Source of the DNA: Erythroxylum novogranatense
Lineage: Eukaryota > Streptophyta > Magnoliopsida > Malpighiales > Erythroxylaceae
Reading direction: 5' to 3'
Length of the DNA: 64,000 nt
Assembly: GCA_029891385.1 (NCBI GenBank)
Contig: CM057234.1
Span: 19,392,350-19,456,349, forward strand
Shown: positions 47,205-59,909 of the stretch, one piece after another
Numbering within the stretch: position 1 is the stretch's first letter
Layout of the letters: the number at the start of each line of letters is the position of its first letter
The notes under the pieces: model-generated
Databases searched by the model: none
Told to the model about the DNA's origin: nothing
What the model saw: only the letters and a program-made list of their open reading frames with translations
Position numbers and translations under genes: made by a program

Positions 47205-47678
47205 CTAATATAATGGCGTCCGACACTTTCTTCCATACAATGCCTCATAGGGTGCAATTTTGATACTACTGTGGTAATGATTATTGTAGGCAAACTCAAT
47301 TAATGCCATATATTGATCCCAAGCTCCCCTAAATTCCAATACACAAGCCCTGAGCATATCCTCAACAGTCTTGATTGTCCTCTCACTCTGTCCATCTGTC
47401 TGAGGATGAAATGTTGTACTGAAGTTCAACTTAGTACCCATAGCCGACTGCAAGCTCCTCCAAAATCTCGAAGTAAATTTGAGATCCCTGTCTGATACTA
47501 TAGACACTGGAACCCCATGCAGTCTCACCACCTCATTCACATACTTTTGGGCCAAGTGATTAAGTGAATTATTCTCTCTCACTGGTAAGAAGTGGGTCGA
47601 TTTAGTCAATCGGTCTACTATGACCCATATAGCATCATTCTGCCTTGGAGTCTTGGGCAGTTCCATGATGAAGTCCAT
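47205..47678 (-). pseudogene. Integrase catalytic core, gypsy A
   Basis: A 157-codon frame. The three acidic residues are present: MDFIMELP (first Asp), VSDRDLKFTSRFW (second Asp) and QTDGQSERTIKT (Glu). It matches gypsy 1 closely but is less damaged. The frame is cut from the zinc-binding part by a stop or shift near 47680-47800. Confidence 0.9.
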
Positions 47679-47807
47679 AGTAATTCATTCCTATTTTCAC
47701 TCCGAAATAGGTAACGAATGGAGCTTCCCTACTGGAGTCTGATGCTCAGCTTTCACCTGCTAGCATGTCTTACATCTAGATACATACTCCGCCACTTGTT
47801 TCTTGAT

Positions 47808-48080
47808 TCATGGCCACCAAAAATGCTGCTTCAGTGTGTTATACATCTTGGTAGTACCAGGATGCATAACATAGGCAGCCATATGAGATTCCTTAAGATT
47901 CTCCTTCCTCAGATCATCTACATTAGGCACACATAGCCTATGTCTCAACCATAAAGTCTCATCCCTCAACTCAAACTCAGAATCCAAATTTACCTTCACT
48001 TTCTCTATAAGCTTTACCATATCAAAATCTTTGTTTTGTACTCTTCTGATTCTATCATGTAGCATCGGCCTCAACTTCAA
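47808..48080 (-). pseudogene. Integrase zinc-binding domain region, gypsy A
   Basis: A 90-codon frame ([13 protein letters not shown] ... [19 protein letters not shown]) with both His of the HHCC motif. The CxxC part lies just after the frame end (47730-47800) in another frame. Confidence 0.85.
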
Positions 48081-48670
48081 AGTAGCCTTAGTGCCTCATC
48101 TTGCTCCAGATTCAGCTCTACATTCAGTGCTCTCAAAGGAATCAGATTAGGTAGCCTTGATAACTGAATTTGAGCTGCACTGATATTAGACTTCCTGCTC
48201 AAAGCATTAACAACTACATTAGCTCTCCCCGGGTGGTACTCGATAGTGCAATCATAATCCTTTAGTAATTCAATCCATCTCCTCTACCTCAAGTTCAACT
48301 CTCTCTGACTCAACAAATATCTTAAACTCTTATAATCTGTGTATATCTGAAAAGTCTCTCCATACAAATAATGTCTCCAAATCTTTAGAGCAAATACAAC
48401 TGCAGCTAGCTCTAAGTCATGTATCGGATAATTGATCTCGCGAGACCTTAATTGTCTCGATGCATAGGCAATCACCTTGCCATGCTTCATTAGTACACAT
48501 CCCAATTTTTGATGCGACGCCTCACTATACACCACATATCCTCCAGTCTCCGATGAAATAGTCAATACCGGTGCAGTAGTCAACCGATGTTTTAGCTCCT
48601 CAAAACTCTTTTGACACTCATTCCATTGAAACACTACATTCTTCCTTAGAAGTTTTTTCAGACGGGCCGA
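48081..48670 (-). pseudogene. RNase H of gypsy A, cut by LARD1
   Basis: The frame 48634-48284 gives the RT-RNase H connection ([13 protein letters not shown]) and RNase H ([37 protein letters not shown]). The first catalytic Asp of the usual YSDAS is Glu (YSEAS). A stop near 48280 (CTAC for CTTTG in gypsy 1) splits it from the following DALSR-type end. At 48670 the sequence changes abruptly to the LARD1 LTR; RT is missing from the window. Confidence 0.88.
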
Positions 48671-50810
48671 TATTGGACCCCGATCTTTTAGTGGGAATTT
48701 AAATTATAAAATAGCATTAAGTGAGGATTTTGTAGTGAATTAGTCATGTGCAAAAAAAAAGACAATTTATGAATTTGAATGATTGTGTTTAATGTTCTAT
48801 TTGAGCAAGGTTAGTTTGAGCAAATTGCAGAAATGAGATGTTTAGGTTAATGCATGAAATGAGTGTTTTTATATATGTATTGTATTATAGATGCTATTGT
48901 GCTTTAAGGAAATTGATAAGAAAAGAATTTATTGATTTTGATGACTTTGAGATTTGAGTAGATTTGTATGGGTTATGAAAGTTAAAGTGAATGAGTTGAT
49001 TGAAATGAAAGTTGAAAAGCAACAAAAAAATAGTGAAAGTGTGAGAATTTGAAGAATTAAGAAAGTCTGACTTTTTGGGATGAATAGTAGCAGGGTTGAC
49101 TTTTTGACCAAAAATATTTGTGAATTTTTTAGGGTTGATTTGGGCTGAATTTGAGAAAATGATCTTCATGAAACTTGTAGCTTCTGTTGAGAGCTTTCTA
49201 TCTCCATAAAGTATGACATTTTTCGATATCAGGATTGAAAGTTATGATCATTTGAATTTAAGTGTATTTTGCTTTGTGTTTGGAAAATGCTCATAGGGTA
49301 AGTTTGTGTGTACTATACTTTGAGGCCAATTTTGTACTTATGTGGTTTGACTGAGACAAAGTGGTCTACATGAAAGTTTTATCTTGTCTTTCAATCTTTC
49401 CAACGATATAAATTATGCAATTTTCGGATGTGGGAATTGAAAGATGTGAATGTTTGAAGTTTGAATATTGTTTAGGTGATTTTTTTAACAGGGAAGAAAT
49501 TTTGATTAAAAAATTGACCTAGTTAGATGTTGAAATTGCCTTAAGTGTTTCATAAAAGTTTTAGATTATATTTTTATCTTTCCATTGATATAAAGTATGG
49601 AATTTTTGGACCATGAAATAGGAAGTTATGATTTATTGAAGTTGTGTTGTTGTTTTAGGATGATATTTTTGGGCAAAAACTTGGAGTGGATTTTGACCCC
49701 TTTATAGATGGAATTAGTTTTCTGGTCCTTCATGAAAATTTTATAACATTCTTTTAGCTTTCCAATGATACTAAATTTGTAAAATTTGGAGCTATGGATC
49801 AAAAGTTACGAGCCTCGAAAGTTTGCTGGTCGCGACTGCGACCGGCTCACAGTCGAGAAATGGTCACCCTGCGACCAACTCGTGAGGGCGACCAACCCTC
49901 TTTCATTCTTTTGCTTCTAACTTTTCTGTTCGACATTCGATTGATCCAATTTTTGAAACGTTGGATTCATAAGACATCCCTTTATATTTCCATGAAAATT
50001 TGTGATTTTTAAGATTAAATTGAAAAAGATTGATTGAATCAAAGAGAGAGGATTGGTTAAAGTATTTGAGTTGGATATTTTCTGAACATGCTTAGGTATC
50101 TTGGTGATATCTTGATCAGTAAAGATCCAATTGAGTTGATTCTTGCTTCTAAATAAACTAGATACATGGATCTACAAGTTATATGAAGGAATCAAATTTT
50201 AATTTAATCCCTAAGATTTTCAATTTCTGAATTGAATTTGGGTATAGTGTTCAGTCTTGGATTAGTAAGAACTGAAAATATTTTGGCTATAACTTTTGCT
50301 CTAATCATCCAAATAAGGTGATTTTTAATTTGGATTAAACTAAAGAGATAAGGCTACAAATTTTCTGAAGAAATTGAGTTTCAATTTTGTTTATAAGAAT
50401 ATGAATTTTTAGATGGAAGTAAATCGCTGGAAAATATTTTAGCTTAAGAATAGTCCAAAATGTTTGAGGTGTAACTTTTGCAGTAGTGAACAAAATTAAA
50501 TGATTTTTGTGGCATTATGAAATTAAGACAATGAGGAACATTTCTCTATAAGAAAGTTTTAGCAAATTCCTTCAATTTGATGATTAGAAAAATATCCTAA
50601 GTTAATCATGATTTAGTGATATTTTGAGACTTTGATTTATTTTATGATTTTGAGGACTTAATTAGCATGTTAATTAGAGTAAGAGCATATGGCATAAATT
50701 GATTGGATTAAATTGAATTAAGGTGTTAAAAATCCATGAGGGGCAAAATTGGAAGAACCCTTAAGCTTTTAAGTTATAAGGCTTATATGAACGGACAAGC
50801 TGGTCATTTT
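48671..50810 (+). repeat. LARD1 5' LTR, first part
   Basis: Begins TATTGGACCCCGATC and parallels 63260-64000 base for base with few changes. It contains an inverted repeat GGTCGC-GACT-GCGACC (49828-49843) in a CG-rich patch (49815-49895) that stands out in AT-rich DNA. A TATA-like GTTATAAGGC lies near 50775. It ends at the target site ATTTT (50806-50810). Confidence 0.9.
49828..49895. repeat. CG-rich inverted-repeat patch in LARD1 LTR
   Basis: GGTCGC (49828-49833) and GCGACC (49838-49843) form a hairpin around GACT. Partial copies follow: GGTCACCCTGCGACC and GGGCGACC up to about 49890. It is an isolated CG-rich island inside about 1.1 kb of AT-rich LTR on either side. Confidence 0.75.
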
Positions 50811-51830
50811 TGTAATACCCCACTCCCGTAAGACCCGGACCCGGCATCGATGGTGATATCCAAATCCGCGCCCTACGAGGATGGGATGATACATCACTCA
50901 GTTAAAACACAGTACAAAAGTTTTGTTTTGAAACAATCATACACTTACATATATGTATGTTGCGGAAAATAGTTTATATAACCAATCTGGTGGATACAAT
51001 GACTACGAGGGTCCTCATATAAAATACACAATAACATATAAGCAAAGTCTTCACTTTAATGTAGACGCAACTGATCCCGTCCTCTAATACCGCTCTGCGA
51101 TCACTATACACCCGTTACCTAACGGGGTATTCTTCTGAGTCCTGCAAAACAATTACAGATTTTAGATGAGTTTGTGCAAACTCAATGAGTGACCATCATC
51201 GATAGTCCGCTCACTCAAGTACAGAATCAAATAATAACTTATGGTTTCATTCTTTCTATTTGATCTCATTTTTCAATTCCCATAGTTCTATCTTTATCTC
51301 GTAATACATTTTCTCAAGAATTCCCCATTTACATATTTACAGAAATCTATATTCATACATCCCATTTTTCGATACAAAGTATTTCACTCACTTACTATTT
51401 AATTATCATTTGGTTGTGACCTAGTGCCTAAACTGTCCCATCGATGGGCTCAATAATATCTGACCCTTATCCAATACTGGATACCGGGTTCATTAAACGT
51501 TGAGCCTAAGGCTCTGGATTAGTCATGAACTCGAAGTTCATTTTCGCATGTTGAGCTAAAAGCTCTAATCGGCGGCAACTCTAGTCAACAGCTCTAGTAT
51601 TCCATGTAACATTAAACATATCACAATCAGTCATACATTCTATAACTAAGAGTACCCCATAACTGTTTTCACACCAGTATATGGCATTTCGCCTATCATT
51701 CAATCAAACATATCAGAATAAATGCAGTCTGTAATCTTGTAACCCATTATCAATTTATATCAGTATTGTGACCAAACGTCTATACTGTCCCTATAAGGGC
51801 ACATTAATCGTTGAGCCATAGGCTCTGGAA

Positions 51831-52275
51831 CTGTCCCATCAAGGGCTCATTAATCGTTGATCGCATCTTAGGGCTAGGAGAGCCCTCTAGGTATGCACTA
51901 CTTCCTACGCATCTTAGAGGTAGGAGAGCCATTTGGGTATGCACTAACTCATCAATCGTTGAGCTTTTCGCTCTGAAGCTGTCCCGTCAAGGGCTCATTA
52001 ATCATTGATCGCGTCTTAGGGGTAGGAGAGCCCTCTGGGTATACACTACTTTTCACGCGTCTTAGAGGTAGGAGAGCCCTCTGGGTATGCACTAACTCAT
52101 CAATCGTTGAGCTTTTCGCTCTGAAACTGTCCCGTCAAGGGCTCATTAATCATTGAACGCGTCTTAGGGGTAGGAGAGCCCTCTGGGTATGCACTACTTC
52201 CCACGCGTCTTAGAGGTAAGAGAGCCCTTTGGGTATGCACTAACTCATCAATCATTGAGCTTTTCGCTCTGATCA
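51831..52275. repeat. Three tandem 148-bp units in the solo LTR
   Basis: Units start at CTGTCCC in 51831, 51979 and 52127 and end at 52275; both periods are exactly 148 bp. Each unit contains two ~53-bp subrepeats around CTTAGAGGTAGGAGAGCCCT and a GAGCTTTTCGCTCTG end. The stretch before (51425-51830) carries older single copies of the same words. Confidence 0.93.
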
Positions 52276-52904
52276 GTATATTACAATCATTTCTAATCTA
52301 TTCCAGATTTTCACTTCACAAACACAATTACACTTTCACATTCTCATAACATTTCTGTATACTATCACTTCAATACTCCGGACCTTCTATCCGGAGTTCA
52401 CATTCAACACTATCTCATCATTACACTTCAGAGAATTTAAATCACTGAATTATAACATTTAATACTTTGAGAACCGTCTAGGTCACTCACCTGGCTTCCA
52501 CGCTAACGCCTGGAAGTCTCTAAAATGTCTGAGGCTGACTTTCCAAAAGTGCCTCTATCATAAATCAGAACATATATTTTTAACACATAGTACATTTCAG
52601 CAATAAAGCACATGTAGCAATCTAATGATAAATACTATGCACTTTCGTGACATTCCCGGCACTGACCATATCAACAATTCCTGTTTAACTTTCCAGAAAA
52701 ACAGAACTCAATTGACTCTCAAAACCATACTTTACACTAAACTTCCATCCAAATTTGAGGACTTTAACTGACTGCTTCAACACTCCCCCTTTCTATAAGC
52801 GTATAAACCCTTATCTATAGTTCATAACAAATCCAACATTATCTCATGTGAATGACGGTATAAAAAAATTATCACTTAAAAACCAAAATATGACTTTCTG
52901 GGAA

Positions 52905-53090
52905 CAGTAGCTCGCCACGACGTGAAGAAGCTCGCCGCGACGAAATCCAAACGCTCACCCTCGTCGCGACGTGCACGCTCGCCCTCGTCGCGCCCACGTC
53001 GCAACGTGCTTCTCGCCCTCGTCGCGACGTGTGCAAATTCGTGCGCGACGATATGTACATGAGCACGTCGCGACGTGTGAGCCCGATCGC
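52905..53090. repeat. CGTCGCGACG palindrome cluster in the solo LTR
   Basis: Perfect CGTCGCGACG at 52962-52971 and 53020-53029, extended to CACGTCGCGACGTG at 53064-53077, with a one-mismatch copy at 52997-53006 and further partial copies (GCCGCGACG, GTGCGCGACG). The words are joined by CTCGCCCT. A TATA box lies about 390 bp further upstream in transcript direction (near 53470). Confidence 0.93.
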
Positions 53091-53465
53091 GCCTCCCGAA
53101 TCCGTCTTTCAACCAATTTAATCCAACTCTTCCAATTTATTCAACACATAACTCATCTAAACATTACAACATGACTCTCACTCCAATTTCCAACCTATTA
53201 ACAAACCAAATCCACTCTCAAACGTCAAAAATCTACCATATTCGAAAAACCCTAAATCAACATATACTTAACCCAAATCTATCACTTTTCACACTTAAAC
53301 ACATAAATCATTCAACTAGTTAAGAGGAAAGGGGTTTAACTTACTTGATTTAACTTTCAAAAACCTTAAACTCTTCATGGATTTGCCAAAACCCTTTCTT
53401 CTTCTCTTTTTCTTCTTCTTCGAAGGTTCCTCTTCCTCCTTTTCCCTTTTTCAAACCCAATTTTC

Positions 53466-53478
53466 CCTTTTATAGTCT
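53466..53478 (-). promoter_or_regulatory. Probable TATA box of the solo LTR
   Basis: Minus strand GACTATAAAAGGG. Its position relative to the palindrome cluster mirrors gypsy 1 (about 400 bp). Confidence 0.65.
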
Positions 53479-53931
53479 TACAAACTAAGAAAAGTCCATT
53501 TTGCCCTCTTCATTTAACCTTAAGCCTTATTCTCTTAAGTATCTTGCCTAAATTGCCCTTATCCAAATTCTTATAACTTTACTACTTCAATTTAGAAATT
53601 CAGATTCTTGGGGACTGAATTGAAATTCAATTCTTTTAGAATAATTCGCTTTCATGCCTATCAATTTCCAATTCAGCCAATTTATTTGCTTTGACTTTCA
53701 TAACCTTTCCAATTTCAATTACTCATGCTAACCAAAAATTCCTAAATCATGTCTTTAATTGAGTGTCGGTTATGCAGTCCATCGCATCAGGAAATCTCAT
53801 CGGTACCCACTTTGCACTTTAATGCTGAATACACGTAAATCATTCCAGTTCAATCCACACACACAAATTCTCATTTTGACAAAGACACAAAGTCAGGGAT
53901 TGTCACGAGTGCATACACAATCTTGTGTACA

Positions 53932-56900
53932 TGTTGGGACCCGATCCGGGAACTGGATCCCAACCGAAAGGCGGAACGCAAAAACGAATAACAAAGGAGG
54001 CGGGACGAATCACAAACGAAACAAATGATGACAAAGCGGCAGAAATCGAATGATAAAGCGAAAGAAGCGAAAGCGGATACATGAACCAGAAACGCAATCG
54101 AATAAACGAATCATATATGAATAACAAAGCGGATAGAACGAAATTAAAGCAAAAGAAATGCAATTCGTAATCAAACCAAAACAAACGAAGTACTCGAACT
54201 GAAATCAAATGCCGACATCCATTGGAACAAATATACTCATCGAAATACGATCGCGTTGGAAACCTAAACTAATCCAATACGACAACCGGTATAATTTTTT
54301 TTAATCTTTATCAACCTTATACAATCAAAACAATATAATTTCCCTATTCGGAAACTCATCCTTATGTAAATCTCAATTCACTTAATTCTTCTTAATCATG
54401 CAATAACTCAAAATTCCATTTTCTTTAGCTAAACACTTATTCTAATTCTTTTTCTACCTTTGCCGTAACACCGATTTCATCGAAAATCGGGCAGCATAAC
54501 GGCTGTATTTAGAACAACCCAAAAATCAGCAAAGGATAAAACACACTTCTATAATTCTCACACAATAACCAGAATCATCGGACCCCCCGTCTGGTATCCA
54601 AAACACAATCAAACATACTCGTAACCCAACATAAACAACCTCAACAATCATAACTCAAGCATTTCTATAATCCTCATAATCAAGTCACAATCATACTTCA
54701 TCTTACCAATCATCATCCAAAATCAATATGTAATTTATAAACAAATCATAATCCACTTTCACATTCATATAAACTAACCATCATTTATTTACATAAACCA
54801 ATTCCATAATCATTTACAAACTCAAATCCATACTCACTTTCAGCATTTAATTACCTTATGAAAGGAAAACACTACAAAGTTTTATGTGGCTTTCCAAGCC
54901 ATACACAAAGCCAATCCTAAAATCAAACTTTACACATAATACCAACGACAAGCAAAGATCGAACTAATATCTTGATCGACTTCCATCCGATCTCCTGCTT
55001 GAAAACCTGGAGATGGGGATGAGAAGTAGGGGTGAGCTGAAATAGTTCTTGGATAACATATTTACAAATTGAAACATAAGCAGAAAATCAATTTTCAAAC
55101 AGTTTGCTCTTTAGCCATTTTACGTCCGGAAATTTATTCAAAAACTTATTTTCAAACTTTTCAAATCATTCAAATCTTTCATACACCGTTTCCAAAACCT
55201 TCATGGTTGAAAATCTCAAATCCTCATTCCTCGTAATTTCAAAACTTTTCACAATGTATAAATAAATCGAAAACCTAAATGCATCACATCATAACAAAGC
55301 AAAAATCAAATAACACAACAAAATTATTTGGGTTGGTCCAAACGAAACGTACTGCACATTCTCGCATGGCGGTTATGTGCAGCCGTGAACAGAGGGGAGT
55401 CCGTAATTGGAGCTCCTATGCCACTAGCGGGCAGGCGGGAGAAGCTTATCAAAGGGAGACCAGTGCACTGACTCATACGGAGGGAACCTAACCAAACCCA
55501 CATAATACACACAATCGAAAACGAAAATTCGGATTGCCCGAAGGCACATTTCGAAATCTTGATTTTCAAATCGTGTCTAACTAGTCACACCGACATCCAC
55601 AACTACACATAATTTCACGTAGCAATTATATAACACATTCCCAATCATTCAAGAATGCACAATTTCCAAGAAATTTAAACGAAATGCCATTCTCATGTTA
55701 AAATCTCACACATTTAAACACAAAGAATGCAAACATCATAGTAATTTCTTAGAATCATAAATCAAACAAATTTTTTTTCTAATTTATCAATTCAAACAAT
55801 TTTCATAATTATTAATTCATTCAGAAACTTCATCAATTAATCAAATCATTCAAAATCGAAGAATGTAAACAATTAAAAACATTTTATTGAATCATCCAAA
55901 CCATTTTCATAATTTCTCAAATTTATCAAAATAACAAATCGAACAATTTAAACAATTTCTTAAATCATTACAAAATCATCGAATTTCGAATGTTTTGCAT
56001 TTTAAAACTCGTAACATTTTCCAAAACATTGGAAACAATTACAATTCAATACTTTCCAACTTTTTCAATCAATTTCACAAATCGATTGAAAACAAGAAAT
56101 TGAACCTTTGTATCATTTTTCGTAATTTCGAAATTTTCTTGATTATCAAACATTTTAAAACTTGTAACTATTCTATATAAATAAAAAACATTGAACTTAG
56201 AACTTTCAGTTTCTCAAATCATTGAACATATAACAAATTTCTCGAGTATTCCATAAACAAGGACTTTAATCATACGAAAATCAAAATTGTCAAACATTTA
56301 CACCAACACTATTTTATAAACAATTCTAAAGCATTGAAATCTTAATTTTTCAAACACTTTCATTAGAAAGTATTCAGAAATAATAAAATTTTCAAACATT
56401 TTCATAAACAACAATTTATAATTAATTTCAAAGTATTTGGAAATCATAAATTTTAAACATTTTCATAAACCATATTTTCTAAACAATTTCAAAAGCATTT
56501 TAGGAATCAAAATCTTCCAAATATATTCGAAATCATAATTTTTCAAACCTTTACATAAACTATATTTTATAAACACTTTAAAAATCTTGAAATCATACAT
56601 TTTGTTTTTTCAAACCTTTACATAAACGATATTTTATAACAATTTCAAAGCTTTTGGAAATCATAGTTATTCAAACACTTTCATAACCAATAGTTTTATA
56701 AAATTTTAAAGCATTAACTTTCATCATTCAAACCCAAAAGTGTCTCAATTATCAACTATCAAAGAATGCAACATTTGTCAAAAGTTAACAATTCATTTAT
56801 TAATTTCAGAAATTCTATCAATTTATCAAAATCATATGGAAACAATAACAAGTCGAAAATACTTTCTTTCTTGATTTTCCAAAAATATAAACAATAAACT

Positions 56901-59168
56901 TCCAAAACATTTGTTTCTTCTAGATCTTTCAAAAACAACCAATCAATCATTTAATTTCATCAAAATAGTCAAAACAATATTTTTCGAAAACAATAATTAA
57001 AAATCCATTCACTTTCTTAGTTCCTCAAGAACACACACAAAGCTTATAATTCGAAATATAAATACATTACCCACCTCGAATCCTTGCTAGGAACTTGTCC
57101 AAAGCAACAAGTCTCCAAGTCTTTCTTCTTTCCTCAATTCTAAAATTACCTAAGCCATAATCATCCAAATTTAATATCATAATTAATATAATCCTCAAAA
57201 TTGACTGTAGGAAATCTATAAGTATCATAGTTCCAAGATCTCTATAGCAATAATTTCGAAAATCACAAAATTTGGCATAATCCTAATCATCCAAAATTAA
57301 GCATAATCATAGCATAATCTCTTCAATTCACTTTAGAAAACTCAATCCCATAACATCCTTAAACTATCTAAACCAAAAACTCATCAAAAGCTTCAAAATC
57401 AAAACTTCTCTCTCTTACCTTTTTCTCCTCCATTTTCGGTATTTATAGGCTCCAAAGGAAACTTCCATGCTCTTCCCTCCTTTCCACTTGAAGCAAGATC
57501 GAAAATTCCTAAGAAATCCATGGAAAAACTGAAACTTTCACTTTCCTTCTTCTTCTCCTCCATCACCGACCATCTCTCTTCTCTCTTTCTGTCTTTCTCT
57601 CTTCGTTTCTTTCTTTCATTTTTTTAGCAGAAATCATGACTTTCTCCTCTCCTAAAACGACAGCACTCTTCTTATCCTTTTAATGACTATAAAATGACTA
57701 TCATTCCCCTTTCTTATAGCCTTCTAACTTAAGTTGTTAAGTGAACTTCCGAACTTGCCCCTGAAACATTATTGAAAAACTGACATCTTGCCTCCTGATT
57801 TGGAGCAGGTAAATGAAATAATTTGGCAAAACTTCCTTCTAGAAAAATATTCCTCTATGTCTAACGTTTCCAAAGACACCAAAAACCCTCAAATCGGTTC
57901 AGAAACAAAGGAGTTATGACCAAAACACTTTCAGACCTGCACTTAACCACGACTGAACCTTACGCCAAACTTCACTCAAGAAATTGAACACCTTAGGGGC
58001 TAAATTGAACTTCAATCCTTCACATGATTTGTAGCCCCATGTCTCAATTTTATTTTACAAAAAGAATCGATTCAATTGGATCTCTACAGATCCCGATTTT
58101 TGCAAAATACTGAACTATGTTCAGAAAATTATCTAACTCATAACCTTTAACCAATCCTCTGACTTTGATTCAATTAATCTCTTTCCATTTAATCTCCTAA
58201 AAATCAGAAATTCTCATGAAAATGGATTTAATTGTCTTAGAAATCTAACACTTCAAAAATCGGATCAATCGGATGTCGTATGAAGCAATTAGAAGCAAAG
58301 GATTGAGAGAGGGTCGGATTTTAAACAAAATAACAACACTTCTAATATACAAATATAACCAGATTTTTCAAAAATCACAACTCTTGATCCCGAACTCCCA
58401 ACATTACAAAATTGGTGTCTATGGAAAGATAAAAGGAAGATCTACAACTTCCATGAAGAACTTGAAAATCAATTTCATCTCTAAATGGGTCAAAAAATCC
58501 AATCAAAGGTTATGTCCTAATCAACTTTTCCTAACCAACTTCCAAATTTCAGTCGATCATAACTCCTAGCCCCGATATCGAAAAATTGTAAACTTTATGG
58601 CGTCGAAAAGATTGACATACAAGCTACAACTTTCATTAAGACCACTTTCTCTAATTCAGACCACAACCTTACGGCGATTTGCCTCAAAACATAGCACACG
58701 CAAACTTACCCTATGAACATTTTCAAAACACAAAGCAAAATACACTAACTTAAAAAAATCATAACTTTCACTCCCGATATCGAAAAATATCAAACTTTAT
58801 GGATACGGAAAGCTCTCGATAGAAGCTACAAGTCTCAAGAAGATCATTTTCTTAAATTTGGCCTAAATCAAAAGTCAACTTTTAACCCAAAAAGTCAAAC
58901 TTTTCCTTAATTCTTCATTTTTTTAACACTTTTCTCTTTATTTCTCAAATTTTAACTTCCATTTCAAATCAACTCATTCTCTTAAACTTTCATAACCCAT
59001 ATAAATCGACTCAAATATTGAAGTCATCAAAACTAAACAATTCTTTTCTCATAAATTTTTCTTAAATTCATCAAATTTTCTTAAATTCATAAATTTTCTC
59101 ACCAATTTCTTTCTCATTTAAATTCATTTTAATATTTCTAACTTTCACCAAAAGTTCGGGGTCCAACA
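53932..59168 (-). repeat. LARD2 3' LTR (5.2 kb)
   Basis: Termini TGTTGG...CCAACA. Long, AT-rich and rich in short C/T-biased frames that do not look coding. A TATA box CCTATAAATA is at 57449-57440 (minus) followed by CT-rich sequence. No palindrome cluster like those of the chromovirus LTRs was noticed. Confidence 0.88.
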
Positions 59169-59909
59169 TTTCTCCCCCTCTTAAAAGAATTTCGTCCTCG
59201 AAATTCACACTTAAGAACATAATATTTCTTATCTAATCATACAATCACTTTTCTCAATCAATTTAAGATATCATCAATTTGTCGGATCGAATCATAATTA
59301 ATCACTTTTCTTATGGAATCGAACTCGCGACCCCTCAAGGTTTTGTTATTTCTAAGAATACGCCTCTCACCATTAAGCCAATCTAATTTCCTTCTCATAC
59401 ATATTTCTCAATCTCTTCACAATTTCTCAATTCTTATATCAAATACTCCATCTAAAATCATATCAAAATCACTATTTCTTAACATTTTATGCAAGTCAAT
59501 GGTCCACTTCTTAATGAATCTTAATATGGACCAAATCATCATTTAAAATCAACCATTTGAACTTGTACACATATTTTTCTATCACCAATTTCTTCTTTCA
59601 AGCATTCCTCATTTCATCGCACAAATGTCTATTCAAACATCAAGTTATCTCATCTTCCAAAATTTACATCTCTCAAAAGCATAATCAAATCAGTTTATCC
59701 TTATTCATCATTTATTCAAATCTAAATTTCTATTATCACAATCCACCTAAATCAACCCAATCAATTAGGTTCTTCCCAAGAATTCATGAAAAATTATTCA
59801 CATCAATATCACATTCTCACACATTCAATCTTATCCATTCTAACGCTCACAATTTCTTATCCAAAAGCGCCTACATAAGATCCTAATACTGGCGCTCTGA
59901 TACCATAAC
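59169..59909 (-). other. LARD2 internal region
   Basis: 741 bp between polypurine tract (GAGGGGGAGAAA, minus, beside 59169) and primer site. It contains the conserved AATTTCGAGGACGAAATTC box near the tract. The short frames 59313-59546 and 59557-59886 (plus strand) have no recognisable domain. No gag, so any packaging signal would have to be here or in the LTR. Confidence 0.8.
59894..59905 (-). other. Primer-binding site of LARD2
   Basis: Minus strand TGGTATCAGAGC, 4 nt after the LTR end (59910). Confidence 0.92.

Larger units (their letters stand above)
25216..48670 (-). mobile_element. Ty3/gypsy chromovirus 'gypsy A', minus strand, split by other insertions
   Basis: The 3' LTR is in two pieces (25216-26984 and 44490-46575) around copia 1. 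A polypurine tract sits at about 46577-46590, then integrase with chromodomain-like tail, zinc-binding domain and RNase H up to 48670, where LARD1 interrupts it. RT, protease, gag and the 5' LTR must lie beyond the window end. RNase H and integrase closely match gypsy 1, so both are of the same lineage (Tekay/Del-like, inference). The copy is inactive. Confidence 0.88.

Noticed and set aside
48894..49169. 91-codon minus-strand frame repeated at 63483-63758
   Set aside because: Same position in the two LARD1 LTRs; AT-rich, Asn/Phe/Ser biased, no domain. The LARD2 equivalent is interrupted.
53759..54208. Arg/Asn-rich and Phe/Leu-rich frames at 53759-54208, repeated at 59840-60250
   Set aside because: The repeated part lies in the matching ends of the LARD2 LTRs; no protein domain.
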